From assembly GCA_013215465.1 (NCBI GenBank), contig JABSOW010000001.1, forward strand, positions 79,575 to 143,574: a stretch of 64,000 nucleotides of DNA, read 5' to 3'. Under the pieces are notes generated by a model, which saw only the letters and a list, made by a program, of their open reading frames with translations, was not told the DNA's origin and made no database searches. Below are positions 36,062-47,163 of the stretch, one piece after another (the first letter of the stretch is position 1; every line of letters begins with the position of its first letter). The translations under genes and the position numbers were made by a program. The stretch is from Colwellia sp. Lineage in GTDB: Bacteria; Pseudomonadota; Gammaproteobacteria; Enterobacterales; Alteromonadaceae.

Positions 36062-36390
36062 TTTATTCAAAAATAACCCAATTATAAAAAAGAATATTAC
36101 GCTATGATTTTTTAAAAAGTATTGCCAATCAAGAGTACTTAAAGGCAAACCAATACCTTTATCAGTATTCTATTTTAATGCGAGAGAAAGGTATTCAAAA
36201 AACTCAATATTCATCTTCACGCTTAAGAGCAATACTAAATCAATTAGCTTTTGCACATGAGTCTGAACATTCAAGCACGGTAAGCTTCAATCAACACAAT
36301 GGCAAAGCGTTACTAAAAGAAATAACGAATAAAAAAGTAAGTAAAGAAGATAACCTAGCGATTAATAAAACGATAAAGTTGAATAAATAA
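36062..36390 (+). pseudogene. Detached cytoplasmic tail of the batD gene
   Basis: After the batD stop the plus strand continues KKEYYAMIF, shifts frame within a T6A5 run near 36108, then reads LKSIANQEYLKANQYLYQYS and ILMREKGIQKTQYSSSRLRA to a stop at 36390. Helical, with the spacing of BatD C-terminal tails (LLKAI...A...LYQW). It is separated by at least one stop and one frameshift. The ATG at 36178 could start a 70-residue peptide but this is probably not a gene. Confidence 0.6.
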
Positions 36391-36395
36391 AAGTA

Positions 36396-36432
36396 AAAAA
36401 CCACATTAACTTAATACGTTAATGTGGTTTTT
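36396..36432. terminator. Bidirectional terminator between batD and ihfA
   Basis: AAAAACCACATTAAC pairs perfectly with GTTAATGTGGTTTTT over a 7-nt loop. A-tract and T-tract on the two sides let it serve the rightward bat remnants and the leftward pheST-ihfA transcript. Confidence 0.85.
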
Positions 36433-36632
36433 ATTATCTATGCATTTATTTATTATTTGCCACCTTCAAGAGGTATTAAACAATTATTCAGGTTAACCGA
36501 ACAATTGATTCCCGAAGAATAAGCTCAGGGATGACAATTATTTTCTTATTTATAAAAACAAGTTGAATAGGTTCATTTGTTTTTAATAAATACGAGTAAA
36601 ATTAATACTCGTATTCAATTAAGCCAAAAATA
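36433..36632. other. Gap downstream of ihfA
   Basis: About 200 bp of AT-rich DNA after the ihfA stop. The sequence repeats 'aatacgagtaaaattaatactcgtatt', an imperfect hairpin at about 36588-36614 that could be a second terminator for ihfA. No frame is seen. Confidence 0.4.
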
Positions 36633-36926
36633 CTAATCGCTATTACCGTTTTCAACACGGCTTTTCAATTTTTGTCCCGGTCTAAAAGTAACGACTTTAC
36701 GGGCAGAAATTGGAATATCTTCACCGGTTTTAGGATTACGGCCTGGGCGTTCGCTTTTTTGACGCAAATCGAAATTACCAAAACCTGAAAGTTTAACTTG
36801 TTCACCACTTTCTAAGGTTTCGCGAATATCTTCAAAAAACATTTCGACCATATCTTTTGCGTCACGCTTGCTCAGCCCAACTTTTTCAAATAAATGTTCT
36901 GCTACTTCTGCTTTGGTAAGCGCCAT
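36633..36926 (-). CDS. ihfA: Integration host factor alpha subunit
   Basis: DNA-bending nucleoid protein that pairs with IhfB. The 97 residues match the family. They start [20 protein letters not shown], then [20 protein letters not shown] and [20 protein letters not shown] with the intercalating Pro, and end [15 protein letters not shown]. Its start lies 3 bp after the pheT stop, the conserved pheS-pheT-ihfA order. Confidence 0.97.
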   Translation of the reverse strand: MALTKAEVAEHLFEKVGLSKRDAKDMVEMFFEDIRETLESGEQVKLSGFGNFDLRQKSERPGRNPKTGEDIPISARKVVTFRPGQKLKSRVENGNSD

Positions 36927-36929
36927 TGC

Positions 36930-39383
36930 TTAGTCCCTCAGTGATGCATTTAACTCAGTTTTTAAGGTTTCAACAACTCGTTTGATAACATCTGTGATGT
37001 CTTTTTCTTCAAGCGTTTTGTTCGTATCTTGTAATACAAGGGCAATGGCAAGACTTTTGTAACCGTCTTCAATACCTTTACCTTGGTATACATCAAACAA
37101 GTTTAGACCAATTAAATAATTTCCGCCAACCTTTTCAATAAGTTGTAACACTTTTTTTGCATCAACGTCTTCTTTGACGACTATTGCAAGGTCTCTTCTA
37201 TTTGCCGGAAAGCGAGATATATCACAGGCTTCAGGGGTTTTTTGTACCAATATTTCTGATAACAACAGCTCAAAAATTAAGGTTCTGCCATTAAGTCCTA
37301 ATTTTCGTTCTACTTCAGGGTGTAAGGCACCAACATAGCCTACTAAAGTGCCATTACGAGTTATTTTTGCTGTTTGCCCTGGGTGTAATGCGGCAATTTC
37401 TGCTGTTGAAAATTCATAATTTGTTGCTTCAGCCGTTAATGAAAGCAGCGCTTCAACATCACCTTTAATATCATAAAAATCTGTTGCTAATTTTTCTATG
37501 CTCCAATGCTCATCACTGCGGTTGCCACCAATCACACCAGCGATCATGTTTTGTTGACGTACCCCGTTTTCAGCTGATTCATCAGGGACAAAACGTAAAC
37601 CACTTTCAAATAAACGTACTCTCGCTTGTTGACGGTTTTGGTTATAGACAACTGATTGCAGTAAACCGGTGAATAAACTTAGACGCATTACCGACATTTC
37701 TGAAGAAATAGGATGTGGCAAAGTCATAACCGCTTCTTCAGGGTGCAATAAACTTTGTACTTTCGGATCAACAAAACTGTAGGTGATAGCTTCTTGATAA
37801 TCACGATTCACTAAGGTTTGTTTAAGTTTATTAACGCTGATATTCGCTTCTTGCTGTTTAACCATTTTTAACGTTGCTTTTGGCGCAACATTAGGAATGT
37901 TGTTATAACCAAAAATACGAGCTACTTCTTCGATTAAATCAACTTCAATTTTAATATCAAAACGATAAGCAGGCACTATTACTTGCCATACTTTAGCGCT
38001 GTCTTCATTCTTTTCACTGACATCAAAACCAAGACGAGTTAATATTTCAGATACTTTTGCGTCAACAATATGATGACCAATACGACCGTCTAATTTTTCA
38101 CGGCGTAAACTGACATTTTTAGTTTTTGGAATATTGTTATCTGACTTAGCTTCAACAATAGGCCCTGCTTGACCGCCAACAATCTCTAATAAAAGTGTTG
38201 TTGCCCGTTCCATCGCATCACGTTGCATGGTTGGGTCAACACCACGTTCATAACGGTGTGATGCGTCGGTATGTAAACCGTATTGACGCGCTTTCCCAAG
38301 AATGGCAAGCGGTGCAAAAAAAGCACTTTCTAAAAAGATATCTGTGGTGTCATTCGTTACACCTGAATGTAAACCACCAAAAATACCGGCCATGGCTAAG
38401 GCTTTACTTTCGCCAGATGCGCCAGTATCAGCAATAACCAAGGTTTTATCTTTTAACGTGACTTCTTTTTCATCAAGTAAGATTATTTTTTCATTACTAT
38501 TAGCAAAACGAACCTTAATACCAGCATCAGCTACGCCACCATCAATTTTAGCTAAATCAAAAGCATGCATTGGATGACCAAGTTCTAATAGCACATAGTT
38601 GGTGACATCAACAACAGGATCAATGGCACGAGTACCACAGCGGCGTAGTTTTTCAACCATCCATAAAGGTGTTTGTGCAGTTGAATTTATGCCTTTGATA
38701 ATACGGCCTAAATAGCGAGGACAAGCTTCTTCTGCTTCAATAGTAATGGTTAATGCATCATCAATTGTCGGTTGTACCGCAATAATCTCTACTTCATTTA
38801 CTGATTGAGAGTTTAAAACGCCCACTTCACGCGCTAAACCTTTAAGACCTAAACAGTCACCACGGTTAGCCGTTAAATCAACATCGATAGTGACATCATT
38901 TAAGTCTAAGTATTCACGAACACAAGAACCAATTGGCGCATCTTGTGCTAATTCCATGATACCGTCTGAGCTATCGCTTAAACCAATTTCAGACTCACTA
39001 CATAACATGCCATTTGACACTACGCCGCGTAGTTTGGCTTTCTTAATTTTAAAATCACCTGGTAATACCGCACCAACGGTAGCAACAGCTACTTTTAAAC
39101 CTAAACGGCAATTTTTTGCGCCACAAACAATATCAACCAACTCGCCCTTTTCAACGTTAGCTGAGCTGTAATCGCCAAGGCTAATTTTTGTTACTTGCAG
39201 TTTATCCGCATCAGGATGAGGACCACATTCAACGATTTCACCAATAATAACGCTAGTAAATTCACCAGCAACAGGGTCAACGCCGTCTACTTCGAGTCCA
39301 GCCATAGTAATTTGATGAGCTAATTCATCAGATGAAAGTGCAGGATTTACCCACTCACGTAACCAAGATTCACTAAATTTCAT
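36930..39383 (-). CDS. pheT: Phenylalanyl-tRNA synthetase beta subunit
   Basis: Beta subunit of the alpha2-beta2 enzyme that charges tRNA-Phe; it also edits Tyr-tRNA. The 817 residues show an N-terminal tRNA-binding OB domain ([20 protein letters not shown]), the B3/B4 editing region ([20 protein letters not shown]), B5 and the catalytic-like core ([20 protein letters not shown]), and the C-terminal anticodon-binding domain ([20 protein letters not shown]). It starts 10 bp after pheS and ends 3 bp before ihfA. Confidence 0.97.
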   Translation of the reverse strand: MKFSESWLREWVNPALSSDELAHQITMAGLEVDGVDPVAGEFTSVIIGEIVECGPHPDADKLQVTKISLGDYSSANVEKGELVDIVCGAKNCRLGLKVAVATVGAVLPGDFKIKKAKLRGVVSNGMLCSESEIGLSDSSDGIMELAQDAPIGSCVREYLDLNDVTIDVDLTANRGDCLGLKGLAREVGVLNSQSVNEVEIIAVQPTIDDALTITIEAEEACPRYLGRIIKGINSTAQTPLWMVEKLRRCGTRAIDPVVDVTNYVLLELGHPMHAFDLAKIDGGVADAGIKVRFANSNEKIILLDEKEVTLKDKTLVIADTGASGESKALAMAGIFGGLHSGVTNDTTDIFLESAFFAPLAILGKARQYGLHTDASHRYERGVDPTMQRDAMERATTLLLEIVGGQAGPIVEAKSDNNIPKTKNVSLRREKLDGRIGHHIVDAKVSEILTRLGFDVSEKNEDSAKVWQVIVPAYRFDIKIEVDLIEEVARIFGYNNIPNVAPKATLKMVKQQEANISVNKLKQTLVNRDYQEAITYSFVDPKVQSLLHPEEAVMTLPHPISSEMSVMRLSLFTGLLQSVVYNQNRQQARVRLFESGLRFVPDESAENGVRQQNMIAGVIGGNRSDEHWSIEKLATDFYDIKGDVEALLSLTAEATNYEFSTAEIAALHPGQTAKITRNGTLVGYVGALHPEVERKLGLNGRTLIFELLLSEILVQKTPEACDISRFPANRRDLAIVVKEDVDAKKVLQLIEKVGGNYLIGLNLFDVYQGKGIEDGYKSLAIALVLQDTNKTLEEKDITDVIKRVVETLKTELNASLRD

Positions 39384-39393
39384 TTGTGGTTTC

Positions 39394-40816
<1,423 letters not shown>

Positions 40817-40880
40817 TTAACTTATTACTATGAAAAACTATACACCTGTCACCTTAACGATTACTTGCGCTACATCATCA

Positions 40881-43800
40881 TTACTTCAATACGGCCAGTA
40901 TTGCTTCAACAGGATGCCTTGCTTTTAACTCAGTTAATCGTTTTATCTGAGAGCGACAGGAAAAACCAGTGGCTAAAATTTGTGTGGTATTAAGGTCTGC
41001 TAATTTAGGTTGCCAACTGAGATTAAATAACCCTTTTGAGTTTTCTAAATTAGATTTTTCGTGGCCATAAGTACCGGCCATGCCACAGCAACCAACACTC
41101 ACTTTTTCTAACTGTAAACCAAAATGATTAAAAATAGTTAGCCATTCATTTTCACTATTCACCAGTGCGGTTTTTTCGGTGCAATGGCTAAACAGTTTAA
41201 AAATCTGCTTTTTATCATTTACATTATGATTGAGGTTAAGTTTTGTCTCTTTTTTGATAAACGACAACAACCACTCATGTGCTAACAATACCTCAAAATC
41301 ACCACGTTTATCGCCTAAAGTTTTCGCGTATTCATCACGATAACAAAGTACCATTGAAGCATCCATTCCTACCATGGGGATATTTAATTGTGCTAATTGA
41401 TTTAAAAACTCACTTGATGATTTAGCCGTAGCAGCAAAACGTGCTAAAAAGCCTTTAACATGTTGCGCCTTACCATTGGGTTTGAAAGGTAATAAAATAG
41501 GCTCCAAGCCTAGTTTTCTAATTAGCGCCATCATGCTCTGGACGGTATTAGCATCATAAAAGGAAGTGAAAGGGTCTTGCACAATTAGCACATAACCGGC
41601 ACGTTGTTTGTCAGTTAAATATTGGAGCTTGGTTAAATCAAACCCTGAATATCCCGCCTTTTTCACCTGTTTTTTCAATGTCGGTACACTTAATAATGGT
41701 GTATTAACATAACCAATGGTTTTTGCAGATAAGACGTCGTAAGCTTTTAAGCTTAAAATACTGTTAACCAGTTTTGGCGCTTTTGCCATCAGCGGTGCTA
41801 AAATTTCAACATTAGCAACCAGATGATCTTTTAATGGTCTTGGATAACGAGAGTGATAAAGATTAATAAAGCGACTTCTAAAATCAGGTACATCTACCTT
41901 AATTGGGCACTGGCTAGCACATGCTTTACAGGCTAAACACCCCTGCATGGCTTCCATGACTTCATGAGAAAAGTCATCTTTATTTTCATTTTTATCAATA
42001 AATGCAATTTTAAATTTAGCAATACTGCTATCGAGTAATTTTTTTACTGACCAGTTGCTGATGTCTTGCTCTAATGCCAATACATCAACACCCTGTTTTT
42101 CTAATAAACGTAACCATTCACGCATTAAGCCAGCACGACCTTTAGGTGAATGACGTCTATCACTGGTAATTTTACTCGACGGACACATCGGGCTATCAAC
42201 ATCATAGTTAAAACACAAACCATTACCGTTACAGTCCATAGCAGCGGTAAAAGACTCTTTTACCTTTACTGGAATTTGTCTGTCATAGTAACCACGTTTA
42301 GTGTCATCAACACTGACTAACTGTTCGTTAGAATCTATTGGGGTACAAATTTTTCCGGGATTCATTTTATTTAACGGATCAAACACTGCTTTTATTTTTC
42401 TCAGCTCGTTAAATAATTGCTCACCAAAAAATTCTGGGCCATATTCAGAGCGATAACCTTTACCATGCTCGCCCCACATTAAACCGCCATATTTTGCGGT
42501 AAGCTTAACCACTTTATCCGATAAAGTACGCAGTAACTTTTCTTGTTCTGGGTCACACATATCAAGAGCTGGACGCACATGTAACACGCCTGCATCAACA
42601 TGACCAAACATACCATAATGCAAGTTATAACCATCAAGTAACGCTCGAAATTCAACAATATAATCAGCTAAGTTTTCAGGCGGAACCGCAGTATCTTCGG
42701 CAAATGCTAAGGGTTTTTGACTACCGTCAGTGTTGCCTAATAAGCCTACTGCTTTTTTACGCATCGCATACAGTTTATTTATGCTGCTTAAATCAGAGGT
42801 AACTTGATAGCCAATAACGCCACCACTTTTATTATTATCAAGAGTATCATTGGCAATAGCTTCATCTAACCCTTGCGTTAATAGTGCAACTTGCTCAGCT
42901 AATGTTGCAACACTGGTGCCATTAAACTCAACAATATTAATACCATCCATTACCTTGCCTGGCACATCAGTGATTAAATCACTGACGCTATGCCAAACTA
43001 TATCTTGCTTAGCTAAGTTCAATACTTTGCTATCAATAGTTTCCACCGATGTCGCTTTAGCGCGTACTAAAAAAGGTGAATGGCGCAATGCCGAATCAAA
43101 ACTGTCATATTTAATATTGATAAGCGTTTTAGCTGGGCTAACCGGAGTAATATTAAGTTTTGCCTGACAAACAAAGGCCAATGAACCTTCAGAGCCAGTA
43201 ATTAAACGGCTTAGATCAAAGGTATTTTCGTCATCTTGTAAAACATTTTCTAAGTCATAGCCGGTCAAAAAACGATTTAAACGTGGAAATTTTTCTAAAA
43301 TAAGTTGGCGATTATCAAGGCTTGAGGCAAGAACTTGCTTAGTTATTTTACCATGGCTGCTGTCTTCTTGTGCTAATGATTGTGCCTGAGCAATGGTCAT
43401 CGGCGCTGTATTGAGTAGTTCGCCATTCGCTAAAACTGACTCAAGCGCTAAAACATGATTAGAGGTTTTTCCATAAACCAAAGAGCCCTGCCCTGATGCA
43501 TCGGTATTAATCATGCCGCCCACAGTCGCGCGATTAGACGTAGATAAATCGGGCGCAAAGAAAAAGCCATGAGGGCGTAAAAAATCATTAAGTTGATCTT
43601 TAATAACACCTGCTTCAACTTTTACCCATTTTTCTTCCACGTTAATTTCTAGCACTTTATTCATATACTTAGATAAATCGACAATAATACCTGGCGTTAA
43701 ACTTTGACCATTAGTGCCGGTACCGCCGCCACGTGCGCTAAATTTTATTTCGCTGTATTGATCTTCATTTGAGGTTTTGGTAAGTACGACAATATCTTGC

Positions 43801-43988
43801 TTAGTACGAGGGTGAATCACCAGTACAGGTAATTGCTGATAAACACTATTATCAGTAGCAACAGCTAAACGAGCGCTATAACTAGCATTTATATCGCCAG
43901 TAAAATTATTATCTTTAAGTGATACGACAAAATTTTCATAAAGAGAAGGAAGATGCGTTTTATGATCAATACGGGGTAGCATGGACAT
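40881..43988 (-). CDS. FAD-linked oxidase with 4Fe-4S and CCG-type domains (YdiJ-like)
   Basis: A large flavo-iron-sulfur protein of about 1035 residues. The FAD PCMH domain shows SARGGGTGTNGQSLTPGIIV and DLSTSNRATVGGMINTDASG. The FAD C-terminal cap has YGMFGHVDAGVLHVRPALDM and GLMWGEHGKGYRSEYGPEFF. The ferredoxin motif is CLACKACASQCPIKVDVP and a distal Cys-rich motif is VGCCGMAGTYGHEKSN. The domain order matches YdiJ, reported to oxidise D-2-hydroxyglutarate or D-lactate-like acids. The start is uncertain: the frame extends to 44039, but MSMLPRIDHKTHLPS at 43988 aligns with YdiJ. Confidence 0.88.
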   Translation of the reverse strand: MSMLPRIDHKTHLPSLYENFVVSLKDNNFTGDINASYSARLAVATDNSVYQQLPVLVIHPRTKQDIVVLTKTSNEDQYSEIKFSARGGGTGTNGQSLTPGIIVDLSKYMNKVLEINVEEKWVKVEAGVIKDQLNDFLRPHGFFFAPDLSTSNRATVGGMINTDASGQGSLVYGKTSNHVLALESVLANGELLNTAPMTIAQAQSLAQEDSSHGKITKQVLASSLDNRQLILEKFPRLNRFLTGYDLENVLQDDENTFDLSRLITGSEGSLAFVCQAKLNITPVSPAKTLINIKYDSFDSALRHSPFLVRAKATSVETIDSKVLNLAKQDIVWHSVSDLITDVPGKVMDGINIVEFNGTSVATLAEQVALLTQGLDEAIANDTLDNNKSGGVIGYQVTSDLSSINKLYAMRKKAVGLLGNTDGSQKPLAFAEDTAVPPENLADYIVEFRALLDGYNLHYGMFGHVDAGVLHVRPALDMCDPEQEKLLRTLSDKVVKLTAKYGGLMWGEHGKGYRSEYGPEFFGEQLFNELRKIKAVFDPLNKMNPGKICTPIDSNEQLVSVDDTKRGYYDRQIPVKVKESFTAAMDCNGNGLCFNYDVDSPMCPSSKITSDRRHSPKGRAGLMREWLRLLEKQGVDVLALEQDISNWSVKKLLDSSIAKFKIAFIDKNENKDDFSHEVMEAMQGCLACKACASQCPIKVDVPDFRSRFINLYHSRYPRPLKDHLVANVEILAPLMAKAPKLVNSILSLKAYDVLSAKTIGYVNTPLLSVPTLKKQVKKAGYSGFDLTKLQYLTDKQRAGYVLIVQDPFTSFYDANTVQSMMALIRKLGLEPILLPFKPNGKAQHVKGFLARFAATAKSSSEFLNQLAQLNIPMVGMDASMVLCYRDEYAKTLGDKRGDFEVLLAHEWLLSFIKKETKLNLNHNVNDKKQIFKLFSHCTEKTALVNSENEWLTIFNHFGLQLEKVSVGCCGMAGTYGHEKSNLENSKGLFNLSWQPKLADLNTTQILATGFSCRSQIKRLTELKARHPVEAILAVLK

Positions 43989-44039
43989 TTTTCTATACAA
44001 GAAGGTGAATGGCTTTAAGTATATCATGAGCCAATTCAT

Positions 44040-44179
44040 TTTTGGCTAGCTTATTAGCCATAGTAATCGCTAATGTTAAGAACATTGTTAAATACAAAGC
44101 TCTTAACAGAAATAACTACAACTATAAACCCCCTACTCCCCCCCCTACTATAAATAATAACGGTACGTTTTAGCGTACT
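44040..44179. other. Short gap with a C-run
   Basis: AT-rich DNA with ccccctactcccccccc near 44130, no frame and no clear terminator. Confidence 0.35.
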
Positions 44180-44674
44180 TTATACGGTGATAAAGTCCTC
44201 TAAAAACCAAGCAGCAAAATCATGTCTACCATCAACACGTGCTTTACTATATATCATTGATGCTTGTTGCCTTACCGTTTTTTCTTTGGTATCTCGCACT
44301 GCACTGATTTCTTTAAAGCTTAAGCCTTTTAGCAACAACATAGAGACTTCTTGCTCACTTTGAGTTAATGACCATTGCTCAAATTGCTCATATATTACTT
44401 GGCTATATTGAGCTCTAGCGGTAACCATTTCATCAGTGATACCTTTTAACTTATCATCACTATGTGCTAGTTTTTCTTTTAAATGGTAAATATTGTTATT
44501 AAGTTTTCTGATATCAATAATTAGAAATATCGCCACTATGCCTGAAATAATAACAATCATGATTTCTTCAATAATATGCCAAGTGGGTACACCTAACGAT
44601 ATATCAGTAAGCACATCAAAAAAATTTAATACCATGATAATTAATAAAACAACAGCAACAATCTTATCTTTCAT
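44180..44674 (-). CDS. Membrane-anchored LuxR-type HTH protein
   Basis: A 164-residue protein with two N-terminal membrane helices (IVAVVLLIIMVLNFFDVL and EEIMIVIISGIVAIFLIID), a coiled-coil linker (RKLNNNIYHLKEKLAHSDDK), and a C-terminal LuxR/GerE helix-turn-helix (LTQSEQEVSMLLLKGLSFKE then ISAVRDTKEKTVRQQASMIY). It is divergent from the RND efflux operon, with 138 bp between starts, so it is a candidate regulator of that operon. No receiver domain is present. Tethering a DNA-binding domain to the membrane suggests sensing of envelope or metal stress; that is inference. Confidence 0.7.
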   Translation of the reverse strand: MKDKIVAVVLLIIMVLNFFDVLTDISLGVPTWHIIEEIMIVIISGIVAIFLIIDIRKLNNNIYHLKEKLAHSDDKLKGITDEMVTARAQYSQVIYEQFEQWSLTQSEQEVSMLLLKGLSFKEISAVRDTKEKTVRQQASMIYSKARVDGRHDFAAWFLEDFITV

Positions 44675-44812
44675 ATAAAACCCAAATAAAACAGCAAACT
44701 AAAATAACAATAGACATTTGTACCATAAGGGTAAATTAACATATGTCTAATGAAAAGATACGATAACACCCTATTATGACTGCCAAATTGAATTTTGATA
44801 GCAGAATGTTTC

Positions 44813-46075
44813 ATGTTGGAAAAACTAAAAAGTAAGCTTAGCCGTCATAGTAAAAATAAGGGTAAGCATTTTTACGTTAAAGCAACGTACCCACTTACTG
44901 GTTTCTTATTTTTACTACTAAGCCAAGTCACAAATGCAACCACACAGTCTTTGGCTTCAATAACCTTATCTGACGTACTTGATGCCACCCTGAGTACACA
45001 AAAAAGTAAAAACATTAACCGCACACCTTTTACAAAAAACAATCAAACAATTACTTGGTTAGCTTCTTCACCAAAATTGGGGGTTAATTATTTTAAAAGT
45101 GACCAAGACCAAGGAACCGATGAGCTTGAAGTAAGCTTAAGTTTGCCTTTTAAATCAACATTACAAACTCAAGTAGATGATGATTTAATTCGTTCAAATA
45201 AAACGCTGCAATCCCTTTTTTCACTCAATAAAAAACTCTATTTTTCAGGGCTGATCAGAACACAGCTTTGGGATATAAAAATAGCCACAACACAAGCGAG
45301 CAATATAGACAGAAAATTATCCTTTTTAGCCCGTTTAGAAAAACAATATCAGCAATTAGTTAAAAGCAGCGAAGTCACTAAGTATCCCTTATTACTTATT
45401 CAACAAGAAGTATTAGACGCCCAAATAGCGCGGTTAAGCCATAACGAAAATTTGAATGGTTTAATGCTGCAATATCAATCATTAACCGGTTTAAACTATT
45501 TACCTCTGTATATTTTCGAAGAAGAATTCATCACGGACAAGTTATTAATGACAGCGCATCCTCAAATTCAAAAACTAGACCAAGAGTGGTTTGAATTTGA
45601 ACGTAACTTGCAACTATCAACGAATAAGTCAGAGCCTTGGAGCCTTTCGTTCAGCGCTAAAAGACTCGATAACAACACGTTAAATGAAACTCAAGTAGGC
45701 GTAGCTATTGAAGTACCTCTTACTTTTTTCGCTATTGAAAAACAATCTTTATCAAATAAATGGCAACAGGAAAAGAATAATTATGATTTAGCCCGAAGTG
45801 CGCAGTTAATTGCCTTACAACAACGGTTTCAAGGGCTATTGAGTCAGCAAGATTCATTAACTCAAAAACAAACTTTATTGGAGCAAAGTAAAAATTTATC
45901 AAAAGCGATTATCCGTGAAACACAACTGTTACTTGATGCCCATCAAATAGAACAAGGTCAAGCATTAAGGCGCATGCTCAATGCCTTTAACACTAAAAGC
46001 CAATTAAACTTAAACCAATTATTTTTACTTAAAAATATCGCCATGTTAAGACAATCTGCAGGAATATCACTATGA
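44813..46075 (+). CDS. TolC/CzcC-type outer-membrane efflux protein
   Basis: About 420 residues. A signal-like segment YPLTGFLFLLLSQVTNATT follows a basic N-terminus. The body is long alpha-helical with two repeats, including GTDELEVSLSLPFKSTLQTQ and GVAIEVPLTFFAIEKQSL, typical of outer-membrane factors. The frame begins with a TTG at 44795; the ATG at 44813 is preferred though its ribosome site is weak. It overlaps the adaptor gene by 4 bp, making a CzcCBA-like order. Sequence similarity to named members is low, so the call rests on pattern and context. Confidence 0.75.
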   Translation: MLEKLKSKLSRHSKNKGKHFYVKATYPLTGFLFLLLSQVTNATTQSLASITLSDVLDATLSTQKSKNINRTPFTKNNQTITWLASSPKLGVNYFKSDQDQGTDELEVSLSLPFKSTLQTQVDDDLIRSNKTLQSLFSLNKKLYFSGLIRTQLWDIKIATTQASNIDRKLSFLARLEKQYQQLVKSSEVTKYPLLLIQQEVLDAQIARLSHNENLNGLMLQYQSLTGLNYLPLYIFEEEFITDKLLMTAHPQIQKLDQEWFEFERNLQLSTNKSEPWSLSFSAKRLDNNTLNETQVGVAIEVPLTFFAIEKQSLSNKWQQEKNNYDLARSAQLIALQQRFQGLLSQQDSLTQKQTLLEQSKNLSKAIIRETQLLLDAHQIEQGQALRRMLNAFNTKSQLNLNQLFLLKNIAMLRQSAGISL

Positions 46076-47163
46076 AACAAGCCATCAAAATTATCCGAAC
46101 ATTAAAGCAAGTATCGTTAGTCGCATGCACTCTTTTATTAATGCCTATGCAAAAGAGCTTAGCTCTTAACATAAATATTGATGAACTTGGTAAGTACAAA
46201 TTGAATTTTGAACAAATATCATCAGTCACTACAGTTTCATCAAACGCTTTAATTGCTCAAGTTACCGAGAAGTCTGGGGCTAATTTCTCAGTTTTCTTAC
46301 CCTTTGATGTGCAGCAAGTAAATACATTGGTTACCAATGGACAGCTAGTTGCAAAAAATCAAAAAATTGCTTATTTAAATGGTTATGACGTTCATCACTT
46401 TCTCGACGAATTCGAAGCAGCAAAACAGTTGTTTACCATCGCCGAAAAACAGTACCAATCAAGCTCGGCTTTATATGCTAGCAAAGCACTAAAGCAGTCT
46501 CAATGGGTTGAAATTAATAACAATTACTTCTCAGCTAAGTTGAGATTTGAGCATTTACATCATTATATGTCATTTTTAAATATTGATAAAAATGAAAAAA
46601 TCGCCATTATTGCCCCGATAGCAGGCATCATTAGACTCTCAAATACCAGTGATAATAGTTCCAAAGCAGAAGGTGAATTACTTTTTGATATTTTACCCCA
46701 AAGTGCTATTCGCTTAAAAGTTAAGGTACCGTTAAGAAACATTAGCAATTTAGCTTATCTGCAAATGGCAAAGCAGCAATGCAAAGTTGCAGTAGATAAC
46801 AAAGAGAATATTATTAATGATTTTACTATAACCATTTGGTCCAAGCCGTTAAATGAACCTCTAAATAAACCGTGCGCACTAACGCTTGGCGAAAAAACAC
46901 TTGTTACTCTTATTTATCAACAAAATGCCTACTCTATTGATAAAACAGCGGTATTCGAATTTGAGAATAATAACTACATTGCCATAAAAAATAACTCTCA
47001 GCTTGATTTGGTCGCTATTGATATTTTAAATGCCAGTAATGATAAGTTTATTTTTCAAAGTGATGTAGCGTCAGCCAACAAAGTAACGCTAACCAACAAA
47101 TTAGCGTTAACCTCATCGGTTAGTGCTGTGCAAGGTATATTACTTGAGTTAGGAGACGAATAA
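46072..47163 (+). CDS. Periplasmic adaptor (membrane fusion) subunit of an RND metal efflux pump
   Basis: A 363-residue CusB/CzcB-like protein with a signal peptide (VSLVACTLLLMPMQKSLALN). A barrel-sandwich half (LFTIAEKQYQSSSALYASKA) with coiled coil follows. IAIIAPIAGIIRLSNTSDNS is a lipoyl-like strand and LFDILPQSAIRLKVKVPLRN the beta-barrel. The N-terminal half lacks an obvious Met-rich metal motif. It is coupled to the outer-membrane gene (ATGA) and followed directly by the pump gene with a GTG start. Confidence 0.75.
   Translation: MKQAIKIIRTLKQVSLVACTLLLMPMQKSLALNINIDELGKYKLNFEQISSVTTVSSNALIAQVTEKSGANFSVFLPFDVQQVNTLVTNGQLVAKNQKIAYLNGYDVHHFLDEFEAAKQLFTIAEKQYQSSSALYASKALKQSQWVEINNNYFSAKLRFEHLHHYMSFLNIDKNEKIAIIAPIAGIIRLSNTSDNSSKAEGELLFDILPQSAIRLKVKVPLRNISNLAYLQMAKQQCKVAVDNKENIINDFTITIWSKPLNEPLNKPCALTLGEKTLVTLIYQQNAYSIDKTAVFEFENNNYIAIKNNSQLDLVAIDILNASNDKFIFQSDVASANKVTLTNKLALTSSVSAVQGILLELGDE

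Noticed and set aside
36178..36390. A separate 70-codon gene
   Set aside because: The frame is open further upstream and reads as the cytoplasmic tail of BatD.
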